DNA of 17,530 nucleotides from Clostridiales bacterium (GCA_004555155.1 SFJH01000040.1:1-17530), one strand, 5' to 3'; positions 1-15,539 are shown, numbered from the stretch's first letter. Notes: generated from the letters alone by a model not told the origin. A program made the numbers and translations.

Positions 1-725
<725 letters not shown>

Positions 726-755
726 TGGAAATTCCTCCCTAAAGATTGTTGTGAA

Positions 756-2825
<2,070 letters not shown>

Positions 2826-2857
2826 AGTCGATTTCCTACTTTCTATTAAATGTATGA

Positions 2858-2881
2858 GGAAAAGAGCCAAAGCGCTTTTCC
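2858..2881 (-). other. Hairpin in the fusA 5' untranslated region
   Basis: A 7-bp stem, GGAAAAG/CTTTTCC, continues after one mismatch into a GC/GC pair closing a 4-base loop. It lies 33 bases before the fusA start codon, downstream of the possible internal promoter. The following bases are not a clean U-run, so it is not called a terminator. Its function is unknown. Confidence 0.35.
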
Positions 2882-2905
2882 GGGAATGCGCAAATCTGCC
2901 GATAG

Positions 2906-2934
2906 ATTAACAGAATCCGCGCAATGTTTCTCAA
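2906..2934 (-). promoter_or_regulatory. Possible internal promoter for fusA-tuf
   Basis: On the minus strand, TTGAGA (-35, 5 of 6 matches to consensus) is followed after exactly 17 bases by GTTAAT (-10, 4 of 6). The predicted start is near 2899, giving a leader of about 75 nt before the fusA GTG. It sits just downstream of the perfect hairpin at 2939-2966. Internal promoters before fusA or tuf are known in other str operons. The -10 is imperfect, so this is only a candidate. Confidence 0.35.
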
Positions 2935-2938
2935 TGTC

Positions 2939-2966
2939 ACTTCAGCACGCCTAAGCGTGCTGAAGT
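2939..2966 (-). other. Perfect 12-bp hairpin in the rpsG-fusA spacer
   Basis: ACTTCAGCACGC and its exact reverse complement flank a 4-base loop. On the minus strand it lies 65 nt after the rpsG stop. The bases that follow (GACATTGAG) are not U-rich, and the opposite strand has no T-run either, so a classical intrinsic terminator is not supported. A transcript-processing site, 3'-end stabiliser or partial terminator would fit. Confidence 0.6.
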
Positions 2967-3031
2967 AAAGGTTTGTATGATGTGCCGAAGAGCCAGGGCT
3001 CCCCGCACGCCTTTGGACACCCTTGCCGGAA

Positions 3032-3502
3032 TTACCAGCGATAGTGCGCGAACGCCTTGTTGGCTTCCGCGGACTTGTGCATGTCCTCGCGGCGCTTCAC
3101 GGCATTACCGGCGTTGTTCGCGGCGTCGAGGATCTCGCCGGCGAGGCGGTCGGCCATGCTGCGCTCACCGCGCTTGCGGGCGAAGGTCACCAGCCAGCGC
3201 AGCGCCAGAGTCTGACGGCGCTCGGGACGGATCTCGATCGGGACCTGATAGGTCGCGCCGCCCACACGGCGGGCCTTGACCTCGAGGGAAGGCATGATGT
3301 TGGCGATGGCCTGGTTGAAGACCTCCATGGGCTCCTTGCCGGTCTTCTTCTCGACCGTCTCAAAAGCCTCGTAGCAAACAGCCTGCGCAACGCCGCGCTT
3401 GCCGTCATACATCACCTGGTTGATCAGCTTGGTGACGATCACCGCGCCATATACCGGATCCGGAAGCACTTCGCGCTTCGGAATAAATCCACGTCTGGGC
3501 AT
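3032..3502 (-). CDS. rpsG: 30S ribosomal protein S7
   Basis: S7 is the primary assembly protein of the 30S head and lines the E site. The 156-residue product has the usual bacterial length. The N-terminus MPRRGFIPKREVLPDP, the central VGGATYQVPIEI and the C-terminal AFAHYRW are all characteristic. The start is the ATG at 3502-3500, preceded by AGGAGGG eight bases upstream. The frame stays open a further 56 codons upstream, but that stretch is a structured rpsL-rpsG spacer and does not resemble S7. Neighbours are rpsL (192-nt spacer) upstream and fusA downstream, the classical str arrangement. In E. coli, S7 represses its own operon by binding the rpsL-rpsG spacer. The spacer here is also structured, but I cannot show that S7 binds it. 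Confidence 0.98.
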   Translation of the reverse strand: MPRRGFIPKREVLPDPVYGAVIVTKLINQVMYDGKRGVAQAVCYEAFETVEKKTGKEPMEVFNQAIANIMPSLEVKARRVGGATYQVPIEIRPERRQTLALRWLVTFARKRGERSMADRLAGEILDAANNAGNAVKRREDMHKSAEANKAFAHYRW

Positions 3503-3567
3503 GAAAAGTCCCTCCTGAATGCAAAATTCGGACGTTAAAGTGAACGAGAAACAGGTAAAAGCTTCCT

Positions 3568-3660
3568 TGGAAGTTGGCGCTTCCAGGGTCGCCCGTTCAG
3601 GCCGCCTTCGGGATGTGCTCCCACGTTCCAAATGGGCACTTCCGTCGGGCCGTCCTCCCG
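3568..3660 (-). promoter_or_regulatory. Structured rpsL-rpsG spacer, possible S7 target
   Basis: Several short inverted repeats crowd this part of the 192-nt spacer. The clearest on the minus strand is a 6-bp stem TGGAAG/CTTCCA (3568-3585, 6-base loop). A second, GTGCCCA pairing with TGGGAGCAC through a 2-base bulge, lies further upstream. The spacer is long for two co-transcribed ribosomal genes. In E. coli the equivalent spacer is the S7 translational operator, so an analogous role is plausible. No specific S7 motif was recognised. Confidence 0.3.
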
Positions 3661-3694
3661 TTTTCACCAAAGAGCGGAATCAGATTCGGCTCAA

Positions 3695-4069
3695 TTACTT
3701 CTTCGGACGCTTTGCGCCGTAGAGGGAGCGGCCCTGCATGCGCTTGGCAACGCCAGCAGCATCGAGAGCGCCGCGGATGATATGGTAACGGCAGCCAGGC
3801 AGGTCGCGGACCTTGCCGCCACGGATCAGCACAACCGAGTGCTCCTGCAGGTTGTGGCCGATGCCGGGGATGTAGCAAGTGCCTTCGATGGTGTTCGTCA
3901 GGCGAACACGGGCAATCTTACGCAATGCAGAATTCGGCTTCTTGGGGGTCTGCGTCTTGACGGACAGGCAGACGCCGCGCTTCTGCGGACAGGACTGCAG
4001 AATCGGAGCATTCGACTTGCTGGTTACCTTTTCTCTACCCTTGCGGATCAACTGATTGATCGTCGGCAT
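3695..4069 (-). CDS. rpsL: 30S ribosomal protein S12, with Arg at position 88
   Basis: S12 sits at the decoding centre and controls accuracy; it is the classical streptomycin-resistance protein. The product is 124 residues, full length. CPQKRGVC (27-34), TPKKPNSALRK (41-51, with the Lys43 decoding-site residue kept) and GHNLQEHSV (71-79) are all present. The loop usually written RGGRVKDLPG reads RGGKVRDLPG here, so residue 88 (Lys87 in mature E. coli numbering) is Arg and residue 86 is Lys. Asp89, the methylthiolation site in other bacteria, is kept. The ATG at 4069-4067 has AGGAGG 12 bases upstream, rather long spacing. The gene follows the L7Ae-like gene (144-nt spacer) and precedes rpsG. 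Both are expected to be read from the promoter at 4495-4523. Confidence 0.98.
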   Translation of the reverse strand: MPTINQLIRKGREKVTSKSNAPILQSCPQKRGVCLSVKTQTPKKPNSALRKIARVRLTNTIEGTCYIPGIGHNLQEHSVVLIRGGKVRDLPGCRYHIIRGALDAAGVAKRMQGRSLYGAKRPKK

Positions 4070-4155
4070 TGAAGAAAAGCACCTCCTGAACTATTATGGC
4101 TAGAATTGAGCTTCTATATACTCTTCCGCAACCCTCGGAAGGTAATAGCATGTTT

Positions 4156-4173
4156 GCCGCGAATCTTCGCGGC
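4156..4173 (-). other. Hairpin in the L7Ae-rpsL spacer
   Basis: GCCGCGA and TCGCGGC flank a 4-base loop. The outer 8 bases are perfectly complementary. It sits 40 nt after the L7Ae-like stop codon. No U-run follows on the minus strand, so a role in processing or leader folding is more likely than termination. Confidence 0.45.
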
Positions 4174-4213
4174 TTCGGCCTCGGTGTCTGCGCCTCCGGC
4201 CGGAGAAACGGGC

Positions 4214-4456
4214 CTATTTGCGAATGCCCGCCGAGGCCGTTTTAACCTCGACGCCGCAAGCTTCGCCTAGCTTCTTCATCGACTCCACCTCGACGATACG
4301 GACGTTTGCGCGGTTGCACGCGTCCTTCACCTGGCGCAGGATGAACAGGTCGGCGTCGCTTGCGAGGTACACCTCGGAGATCTCCCCCGCGAGTACCGCG
4401 CGCACAAGTCTGCGCGTACCAACAACCTTGTCGCTGTTTCTGAGCTTCTCAAGCAT
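4214..4456 (-). CDS. rplGB: L7Ae-family ribosome-associated protein (YbxF-like)
   Basis: This 80-residue protein is a bacterial L7Ae/L30e/S12e-family RNA-binding protein, of the kind that recognises kink-turn RNA. It matches Bacillus YbxF in size and position, directly upstream of rpsL. Typical features are the N-terminal helix, the core VLAGEISEVYLASDAD (around 22-37), and the VEVESMKKLGEACGVEV segment (55-71), which contains the Leu-Gly and Cys-Gly pairs of the RNA-binding loop. The ATG at 4456-4454 follows GGAG by nine bases. A consensus SigA promoter lies about 40 bases upstream, making this the first gene of the str transcript. In B. subtilis the gene follows rpoC directly; here two Nudix genes separate them. 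The family assignment is firm, the exact role in the ribosome less so. YlxQ is a paralogue in many Firmicutes, but the context favours YbxF. Confidence 0.9.
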   Translation of the reverse strand: MLEKLRNSDKVVGTRRLVRAVLAGEISEVYLASDADLFILRQVKDACNRANVRIVEVESMKKLGEACGVEVKTASAGIRK

Positions 4457-4494
4457 GCGCGCACACTCCTTTATCAGACATACCCAACTCGTTT

Positions 4495-4523
4495 AGAATA
4501 GCATTAACCGCCCGAATTGTCAA
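4495..4523 (-). promoter_or_regulatory. SigA promoter of the str operon
   Basis: On the minus strand a perfect TTGACA (-35) is separated by exactly 17 bases from TATTCT (-10, 5 of 6). Predicted transcription starts near 4488, about 32 nt before the L7Ae-like ATG. This is one of the two best promoters in the window and makes the str genes independent of rpoBC. Confidence 0.85.
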
Positions 4524-4560
4524 GCAGAATTCGCGCATATAACCCGAATCTGCCGAAGAT

Positions 4561-5076
4561 TTAACACCTGAAACCGTTCTGTCCGCTGCGGTTTTCCGGT
4601 GAAAACCACTCGCGGAAATAGCGCAGCGTGGGCACAAACTCTCCGCGATCATCCAGCGCGCAGAGCTCGTCAAACGTCGCCCACTTCGCGTCCACCACCT
4701 CGCCGGGCTGCAGCTTCAGCATTCCGGCATCGCCGTTCCAGCGGGTTTCATAGACGTCGTAATGGGTATGCTTCTCATCGCAGATGCTCCCGGCCAGCCG
4801 CAGCGCCTCGGCGCGAATGCCCAGCTCCTCCTCCAGCTCCCGGGCCGCGCCGGCCAGGCTGTCCTCGCCCGCCACCACGGAGCCGCCGGTGGTCTCCCAG
4901 TACAGCCCGAAGGGCTTGCAGGGATCCCGCCGCGAAATCAGAAAGCGCCCCGCATCGTCCCGGATCCAGATCACGACCACGAGATGATAGTCCCCTTCTG
5001 CCATCGCTTCGCCGCGCAGATGCAGTCTTCCCTGCGGTCTGCGCTGACGGTCATAAACGTCCCAGAGCTCAGCCAT
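4561..5076 (-). CDS. Nudix hydrolase, IPP-isomerase-like type
   Basis: This 171-residue protein is a stand-alone Nudix enzyme. Such enzymes hydrolyse nucleoside diphosphates linked to another group, using Mg2+. The Nudix box GX5EX7REUXEEXGU is complete at residues 65-87 (Gly65, Glu71, Arg79-Glu80, Glu83-Glu84, Gly86). The N-terminus (MAELWDVYDR, then RRPQGR) and the YWETTGG run before the box resemble the Nudix branch related to isopentenyl-diphosphate isomerase (YfcD-like). The substrate cannot be read from sequence. The ATG at 5076-5074 has GGAGGG six bases upstream. It starts 17 bases after the stop of the Nudix-GNAT gene, so the two are surely co-transcribed. Their Nudix parts share the same box coordinates and many residues, which points to a tandem duplication. 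Downstream lies the str promoter; no clear terminator separates them. Confidence 0.9.
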   Translation of the reverse strand: MAELWDVYDRQRRPQGRLHLRGEAMAEGDYHLVVVIWIRDDAGRFLISRRDPCKPFGLYWETTGGSVVAGEDSLAGAARELEEELGIRAEALRLAGSICDEKHTHYDVYETRWNGDAGMLKLQPGEVVDAKWATFDELCALDDRGEFVPTLRYFREWFSPENRSGQNGFRC

Positions 5077-5093
5077 CCCAATCCCTCCGATGC

Positions 5094-6029
5094 TTATGTG
5101 TGGATTTCTTCCATTTCAAACAGCCTGATGCTGCGGTACCGCACATCACTTCGATCGCTGAAGCCCATGCGGTCCCAGAACCGTCCGGCCGCCTCGTTGC
5201 TGACGAACACCATCAGCCCCGCCTTCGAGATTCCCTCCCGGCGAAGCGCCCCCAGCGCCGACTGCACCAGCGCACGCCCCAGTCCCCGGCCCTGCAGCTC
5301 CGGCGAAACCGCCAGATGATACAGATAGCCGCGGCGGCCGTCGTTTCCGCAGAGCACCGATCCCATCAGCCCTTCCGCCGTCCTGACCACAAAGCTCGTG
5401 CCGGGATTGCGCCTCAGAAAGCGCTCAATGCCCTCCCGGGAATCGTCCAGATTGTTCAATCCCATGCCGGGCATGCTGCGCCAGAGCCGGATGACCTCGT
5501 CGTAATCTGCCGGGCGCATCTCGCAGACCGCCGCCGGAGTTTTCTGAACGTATCCGAACAGGCCGCGGTAATCCTCCGCAAACACGCCCCGGCTCTCCAG
5601 CTCCGCGAGCTCGTCGTAATCCGCCCAGCGCGCATCCACCACCTCGTTCTCCTGGAGCTTCAGTTCCTCAATGGAGCCGTTCCAGCAGGCGAGATACGCG
5701 TCCAGAAACTCCGGGACATCGCTGCGAAGCGTGGTGCGGATCAGCTCCAGCGACTTCGGCTCCAGCGAGACGCCCAGCTCCTCGCGCACCTCGCGCACGC
5801 CGGCGGCGCGGGTATCCTCCCCTGCGTCCACCGCGCCGCCGGTCGGCTCCCAGTACAGCGGCTTCTTCTTGCAGGGATGCCGCTGCGACAGCAGAAACTG
5901 CCCCGCGTCATTCCGAATCCACACCTGTACGCCCAGCCGATAGCGTCCCTCGGGAATCGGCATTCCGCGCTGCGCCACCTCGCCCGTCGGCTTTCTGTGA
6001 ATGTCATACAAATCCTGAAGCTCCGGCAT
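5094..6029 (-). CDS. Nudix hydrolase fused to a GNAT acetyltransferase
   Basis: This is a two-domain protein of 311 residues. Residues 1-160 form a Nudix domain with an intact box at 65-87 (Gly65, Glu71, Arg79-Glu80, Glu83-Glu84, Gly86), of the same IPP-isomerase-like branch as the next gene. Residues 168-311 form a GNAT N-acetyltransferase domain: strand LYHLAVSP, the acetyl-CoA pyrophosphate loop QGRGLG (246-251), and a C-terminal SNEAAGRFWDRMGF helix-strand unit typical of the fold. The two activities suggest hydrolysis of a nucleotide-type metabolite coupled to acetylation of an amine, but neither substrate can be inferred. The ATG at 6029-6027 has AGGAGG eight bases upstream. A terminator-like hairpin lies between it and rpoC, ending about 14 bases before this Shine-Dalgarno. 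No frameshift is needed, so the fusion is genuine in this sequence. Confidence 0.9.
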   Translation of the reverse strand: MPELQDLYDIHRKPTGEVAQRGMPIPEGRYRLGVQVWIRNDAGQFLLSQRHPCKKKPLYWEPTGGAVDAGEDTRAAGVREVREELGVSLEPKSLELIRTTLRSDVPEFLDAYLACWNGSIEELKLQENEVVDARWADYDELAELESRGVFAEDYRGLFGYVQKTPAAVCEMRPADYDEVIRLWRSMPGMGLNNLDDSREGIERFLRRNPGTSFVVRTAEGLMGSVLCGNDGRRGYLYHLAVSPELQGRGLGRALVQSALGALRREGISKAGLMVFVSNEAAGRFWDRMGFSDRSDVRYRSIRLFEMEEIHT

Positions 6030-6044
6030 GGCTCCCGCCTCCTT

Positions 6045-6084
6045 ATGAAATGGAAAATGAAGCCGTCTCCGAAGAAACGGCTTC
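6045..6084 (-). terminator. Probable rho-independent terminator after rpoC
   Basis: On the minus strand GAAGCCGT and ACGGCTTC form an 8-bp stem with a 10-base loop (6059-6084), followed by ATTTTCCATTTC. It lies 29 bases after the rpoC stop. The U-tract is broken by two Cs, so termination may be incomplete, leaving read-through to feed the Nudix genes. Confidence 0.6.
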
Positions 6085-6113
6085 GATTGAATGATAGGAA
6101 TTGAAAGATCAGA

Positions 6114-9713
<3,600 letters not shown>

Positions 9714-9740
9714 GGAGCTCTCTCCTTTCTATCTGTCGGA

Positions 9741-9764
9741 GCGCGGCGGACTGCGCCGCCGCGC
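9741..9764 (-). other. 9-bp GC hairpin in the rpoB-rpoC spacer
   Basis: GCGCGGCGG and CCGCCGCGC flank a 6-base loop. No U-run follows; the rpoC Shine-Dalgarno comes about 15 bases later. This suggests an RNA-processing or stability element between the two cistrons rather than a terminator. The function is not established. Confidence 0.55.
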
Positions 9765-9784
9765 GGATCTGCTTCAACATCGGA

Positions 9785-13600
<3,816 letters not shown>

Positions 13601-13811
13601 ACCTTCAATCACCCCTATCTTCCATAGTCAAAACCTGCCGCCCGGGTGGGCGGACTTTTTCTCCAAAGGACCAAATTCCGCAGTTAATTTTTGGATAATT
13701 TTTGGTATTCCTACCATTTCCATTCCTCGGTTTTTCCTTCAGAACCCGGGCAAACCGACCTTTTCTCCGCCGTAAACGGCCTGAAGCGGCATTTCGTCCA
13801 TACTAACGCAG
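13601..13811 (-). promoter_or_regulatory. Long rpoB leader with alternative hairpins
   Basis: From the predicted start near 13811, about 210 nt of untranslated RNA precede rpoB. Near its 3' end CCGCCC and GGGCGG form a GC hairpin (13638-13653), followed by CAGGTTTTGAC. The sequence ACCCGGGC inside that hairpin is exactly complementary to GCCCGGGT about 100 nt earlier (13744-13751), so the two pairings exclude each other. This is what an attenuator looks like, but the U-run is short. Read on the opposite strand the same hairpin is followed by ACTTTTTC and could stop antisense transcription. No known riboswitch class was recognised. Confidence 0.5.
13739..13801 (-). CDS. Possible 20-codon leader peptide upstream of rpoB
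   Basis: ATG at 13801-13799 opens a 20-residue frame ending in TGA at 13741-13739. It begins only about 10 nt after the predicted rpoB transcription start, so translation would be nearly leaderless; no Shine-Dalgarno is present. Its last codons (Gly-Leu-Pro-Gly-Phe) overlap the GCCCGGGT element that can pair with the downstream leader hairpin. Codon content shows no run of one amino acid. A chance ORF is quite possible. Confidence 0.2.
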   Translation of the reverse strand: MDEMPLQAVYGGEKVGLPGF

Positions 13812-13817
13812 TATAGT

Positions 13818-13846
13818 AATATATCACACATTCTTTTTTCTGTCAA
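13818..13846 (-). promoter_or_regulatory. SigA promoter of rpoBC
   Basis: On the minus strand a perfect TTGACA (-35) is followed after 17 bases by TATATT (-10, 5 of 6). The predicted start is near 13811. The area around it is AT-rich compared with the coding DNA. It should drive rpoB and rpoC, with partial read-through into the Nudix genes. Confidence 0.85.
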
Positions 13847-13937
13847 GAGGCTTTTTCGGCGGTTTTTCCCGCCTTTAAGCGCGTTTTCCGCCATGTCATC
13901 ATAATTTAACATTTATCCCGGACAATGGGCATGAAAT

Positions 13938-13983
13938 ATTCCGGAATTAAAATGATTAATATTATTCATTTTAATTCCGGAAT
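13938..13983. repeat. Perfect 18-bp AT-rich inverted repeat after the CCA gene
   Basis: Two 18-base arms, starting ATTCCGGAATTA, flank a 10-base loop with no mismatch. The repeat begins nine bases after the CCA-enzyme stop codon, so it most likely forms the 3' end of that transcript. The bases after it on the minus strand (ATTTCATGCC) are only a weak U-tract. Its AT-richness contrasts with the GC-rich surroundings. A regulatory protein site or a miniature repeat is the alternative. It also lies about 90 bp upstream of the rpoB promoter. Confidence 0.65.
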
Positions 13984-13992
13984 TGCATTATA

Positions 13993-15354
13993 TTATTCAA
14001 ACATGTGGGATTTTTCCTCGGCGAGGATCTGCCTGAGCGCCGTCTCCCGGCTGAGTCCGGCAAAGTGCAGCTGCCGGGCCCGCGCGAGCATCGCGCTGAA
14101 GGAAGCGCCCGGGCGCAAGCCCGCATCCATCAGATCCCTTCCGGTCACCATCGGCCGGAGCATGATTCTGCGATAATCCTCCATCCGCTCGCGAAGGAAT
14201 TCCTCATAGCGCTCATCGTAAGGCGCGTCCAGCTTGCCGCTGGCGTCCGCCCGGGAGAGCAGGATCAGGTCGTTGGGACAGGCGCTCAGGTCGAACATCG
14301 CGCGGGTCTTCTTCTTGTGGGAATGATTGGCCGCCATCATATTCGGGCGCATGTGCAGCTGGGTCTGATTGAGCACATAGGCGGTCAGCCGCTGGTTGTT
14401 GGTCAGCCGCTGCATCTGGCGCTCCACCAGCGGCAGGCCCTGCACCTCATGGCCGTAGGCCGTGATCCGGCCGTCCTCCTGAACCTCGGTGGCCACGATC
14501 TTGCCGAGATCGTGCAGCAGCGCCGACAGCATGAAGCCCAGCGGCTGCTCCGCCCGATCCCGCAGTCCGGCCGCACAATCCACCACCAGCATCGTATGCT
14601 CAAACACATCTCCCTCCGGGTGGAATTTCGGGTTCTGTTCCACGCCGATGCAGGCCTCGAGCTCCGGGAAGAACTCCCTGAGATGATCCATCCGGCGCAG
14701 CTCCCGGAAGAACACCGACGGCTTCTCCGCCTTGAGCAGCGCCTTGGACAACTCCTCAAAGACGCGCTCCCGCGTAATCTGCGTCACGTCGATGCCGGCG
14801 CAGAGCGAGAGGGTGTCCGGATCAACGCTGGCCTTCAGACGCGCCGCAAACTGGGCGGCGCGGAACACGCGCAGCGCATCCTCCCGGAACGTCTGAGGAT
14901 TCACGCAACGAATCACCCGGTTCTCCAGATCCTCTTGCCCGCCCCAGTGATCCACCAGCTCGCCGGTGAGCACGTCGCGCATCATGGCGTTGATGGTAAA
15001 GTCGCGGCGCATGCTGGCCTCCCGGGTGGTCATGAAGGGATCCACGGAGACGTCGAAATCCCGGTGACCCTCGCCGGTGCGGCGCTCCTTCCGTGGCATG
15101 GCGATATCCAGATCGCTGTGGCGCAGACCCAGCACGCCGAAGCTCGCGCCCTTCTCCAGCACCTCTCCGTGCGCGGCAAGCACCTCGCGCAGCGTCTGCG
15201 GCGCGATCCCGTACACCTCGACGTCGATGTCCTTGCTCGCCCTGCCCATCAGCCCGTCGCGCACGACGCCGCCGACATAGTACACGCGGCCGCCCCGCTG
15301 CGCAACATCCGCCGCAACCCTTTCCGCCAGCAGCGCGTCCCTCGTCTTCTCCAT
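13993..15354 (-). CDS. cca: CCA-adding tRNA nucleotidyltransferase with HD domain
   Basis: This 453-residue protein belongs to the class II tRNA nucleotidyltransferase/poly(A) polymerase family, which builds or repairs the CCA end of tRNAs in the cytoplasm. The head domain has YYVGGVVRD (25-33) and the catalytic DID at 42-44. RRDFTINAMM (116-125) and EDALRVFRAAQFAARL (158-172) are the other family motifs; the latter is the nucleotide-selecting EDxxR region. An HD phosphohydrolase domain follows, with His253 in FEHT and His281-Asp282 in LLHDLGK. Many related enzymes carry this HD domain; it can remove 2',3'-cyclic phosphate or 2'-phosphate, though that is not certain here. The ATG at 15354-15352 has GGGAG five bases upstream. 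The gene is divergent from the DUF21-CBS gene and ends just before the 18-bp inverted repeat. A CCA-adding role is most likely; an A-adding or CC-adding specialist cannot be excluded. Confidence 0.9.
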   Translation of the reverse strand: MEKTRDALLAERVAADVAQRGGRVYYVGGVVRDGLMGRASKDIDVEVYGIAPQTLREVLAAHGEVLEKGASFGVLGLRHSDLDIAMPRKERRTGEGHRDFDVSVDPFMTTREASMRRDFTINAMMRDVLTGELVDHWGGQEDLENRVIRCVNPQTFREDALRVFRAAQFAARLKASVDPDTLSLCAGIDVTQITRERVFEELSKALLKAEKPSVFFRELRRMDHLREFFPELEACIGVEQNPKFHPEGDVFEHTMLVVDCAAGLRDRAEQPLGFMLSALLHDLGKIVATEVQEDGRITAYGHEVQGLPLVERQMQRLTNNQRLTAYVLNQTQLHMRPNMMAANHSHKKKTRAMFDLSACPNDLILLSRADASGKLDAPYDERYEEFLRERMEDYRRIMLRPMVTGRDLMDAGLRPGASFSAMLARARQLHFAGLSRETALRQILAEEKSHMFE

Positions 15355-15417
15355 CGGATCTCCCTTCTGACAGGACGCGGTCGCCCTGTCGGTTTTTCCT
15401 CAATTCGTTTTTTCTTC

Positions 15418-15447
15418 AATATATCTTTCCGCATTGCGCCGACGCAA
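15418..15447 (-). promoter_or_regulatory. Possible promoter of the CCA gene
   Basis: On the minus strand TTGCGT (-35, 3 of 6) and TATATT (-10, 5 of 6) are 18 bases apart, giving a start near 15411 and a leader of about 57 nt. A 6-bp inverted repeat, ATTGCG/CGCAAT (15433-15448), overlaps the -35 and could be an operator or coincidence. Confidence 0.4.
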
Positions 15448-15539
15448 TCTCGCATGCGTTAAATCTCCCCCTTGGGCGCCGGATTCGCCATCAAAATCAC
15501 AGAAAATTTGCATAAGCGTTATGAATTGCCGCCAAAATG

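Noticed and set aside
2826..2870. Upstream ATG extending fusA by 15 codons
   Set aside because: The added residues do not match EF-G N-termini, and the GTG at 2825 has its own Shine-Dalgarno.
6085..6113. Promoter for the Nudix genes just after rpoC
   Set aside because: TTGATC is seen overlapping the rpoC end, but no acceptable -10 lies at 16-18 bases, and the predicted start would fall inside the terminator hairpin.
13601..13612. GTG start four codons upstream in rpoB
   Set aside because: The GTG overlaps the best Shine-Dalgarno, AGGGGTGA, which is correctly spaced for the ATG at 13600. It remains possible but less likely.
13858..13873. Short GGCGG/CCGCC hairpin upstream of the rpoB promoter
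   Set aside because: The stem is only 5 bp and no U-run follows on the minus strand; on the plus strand there are only three Ts.
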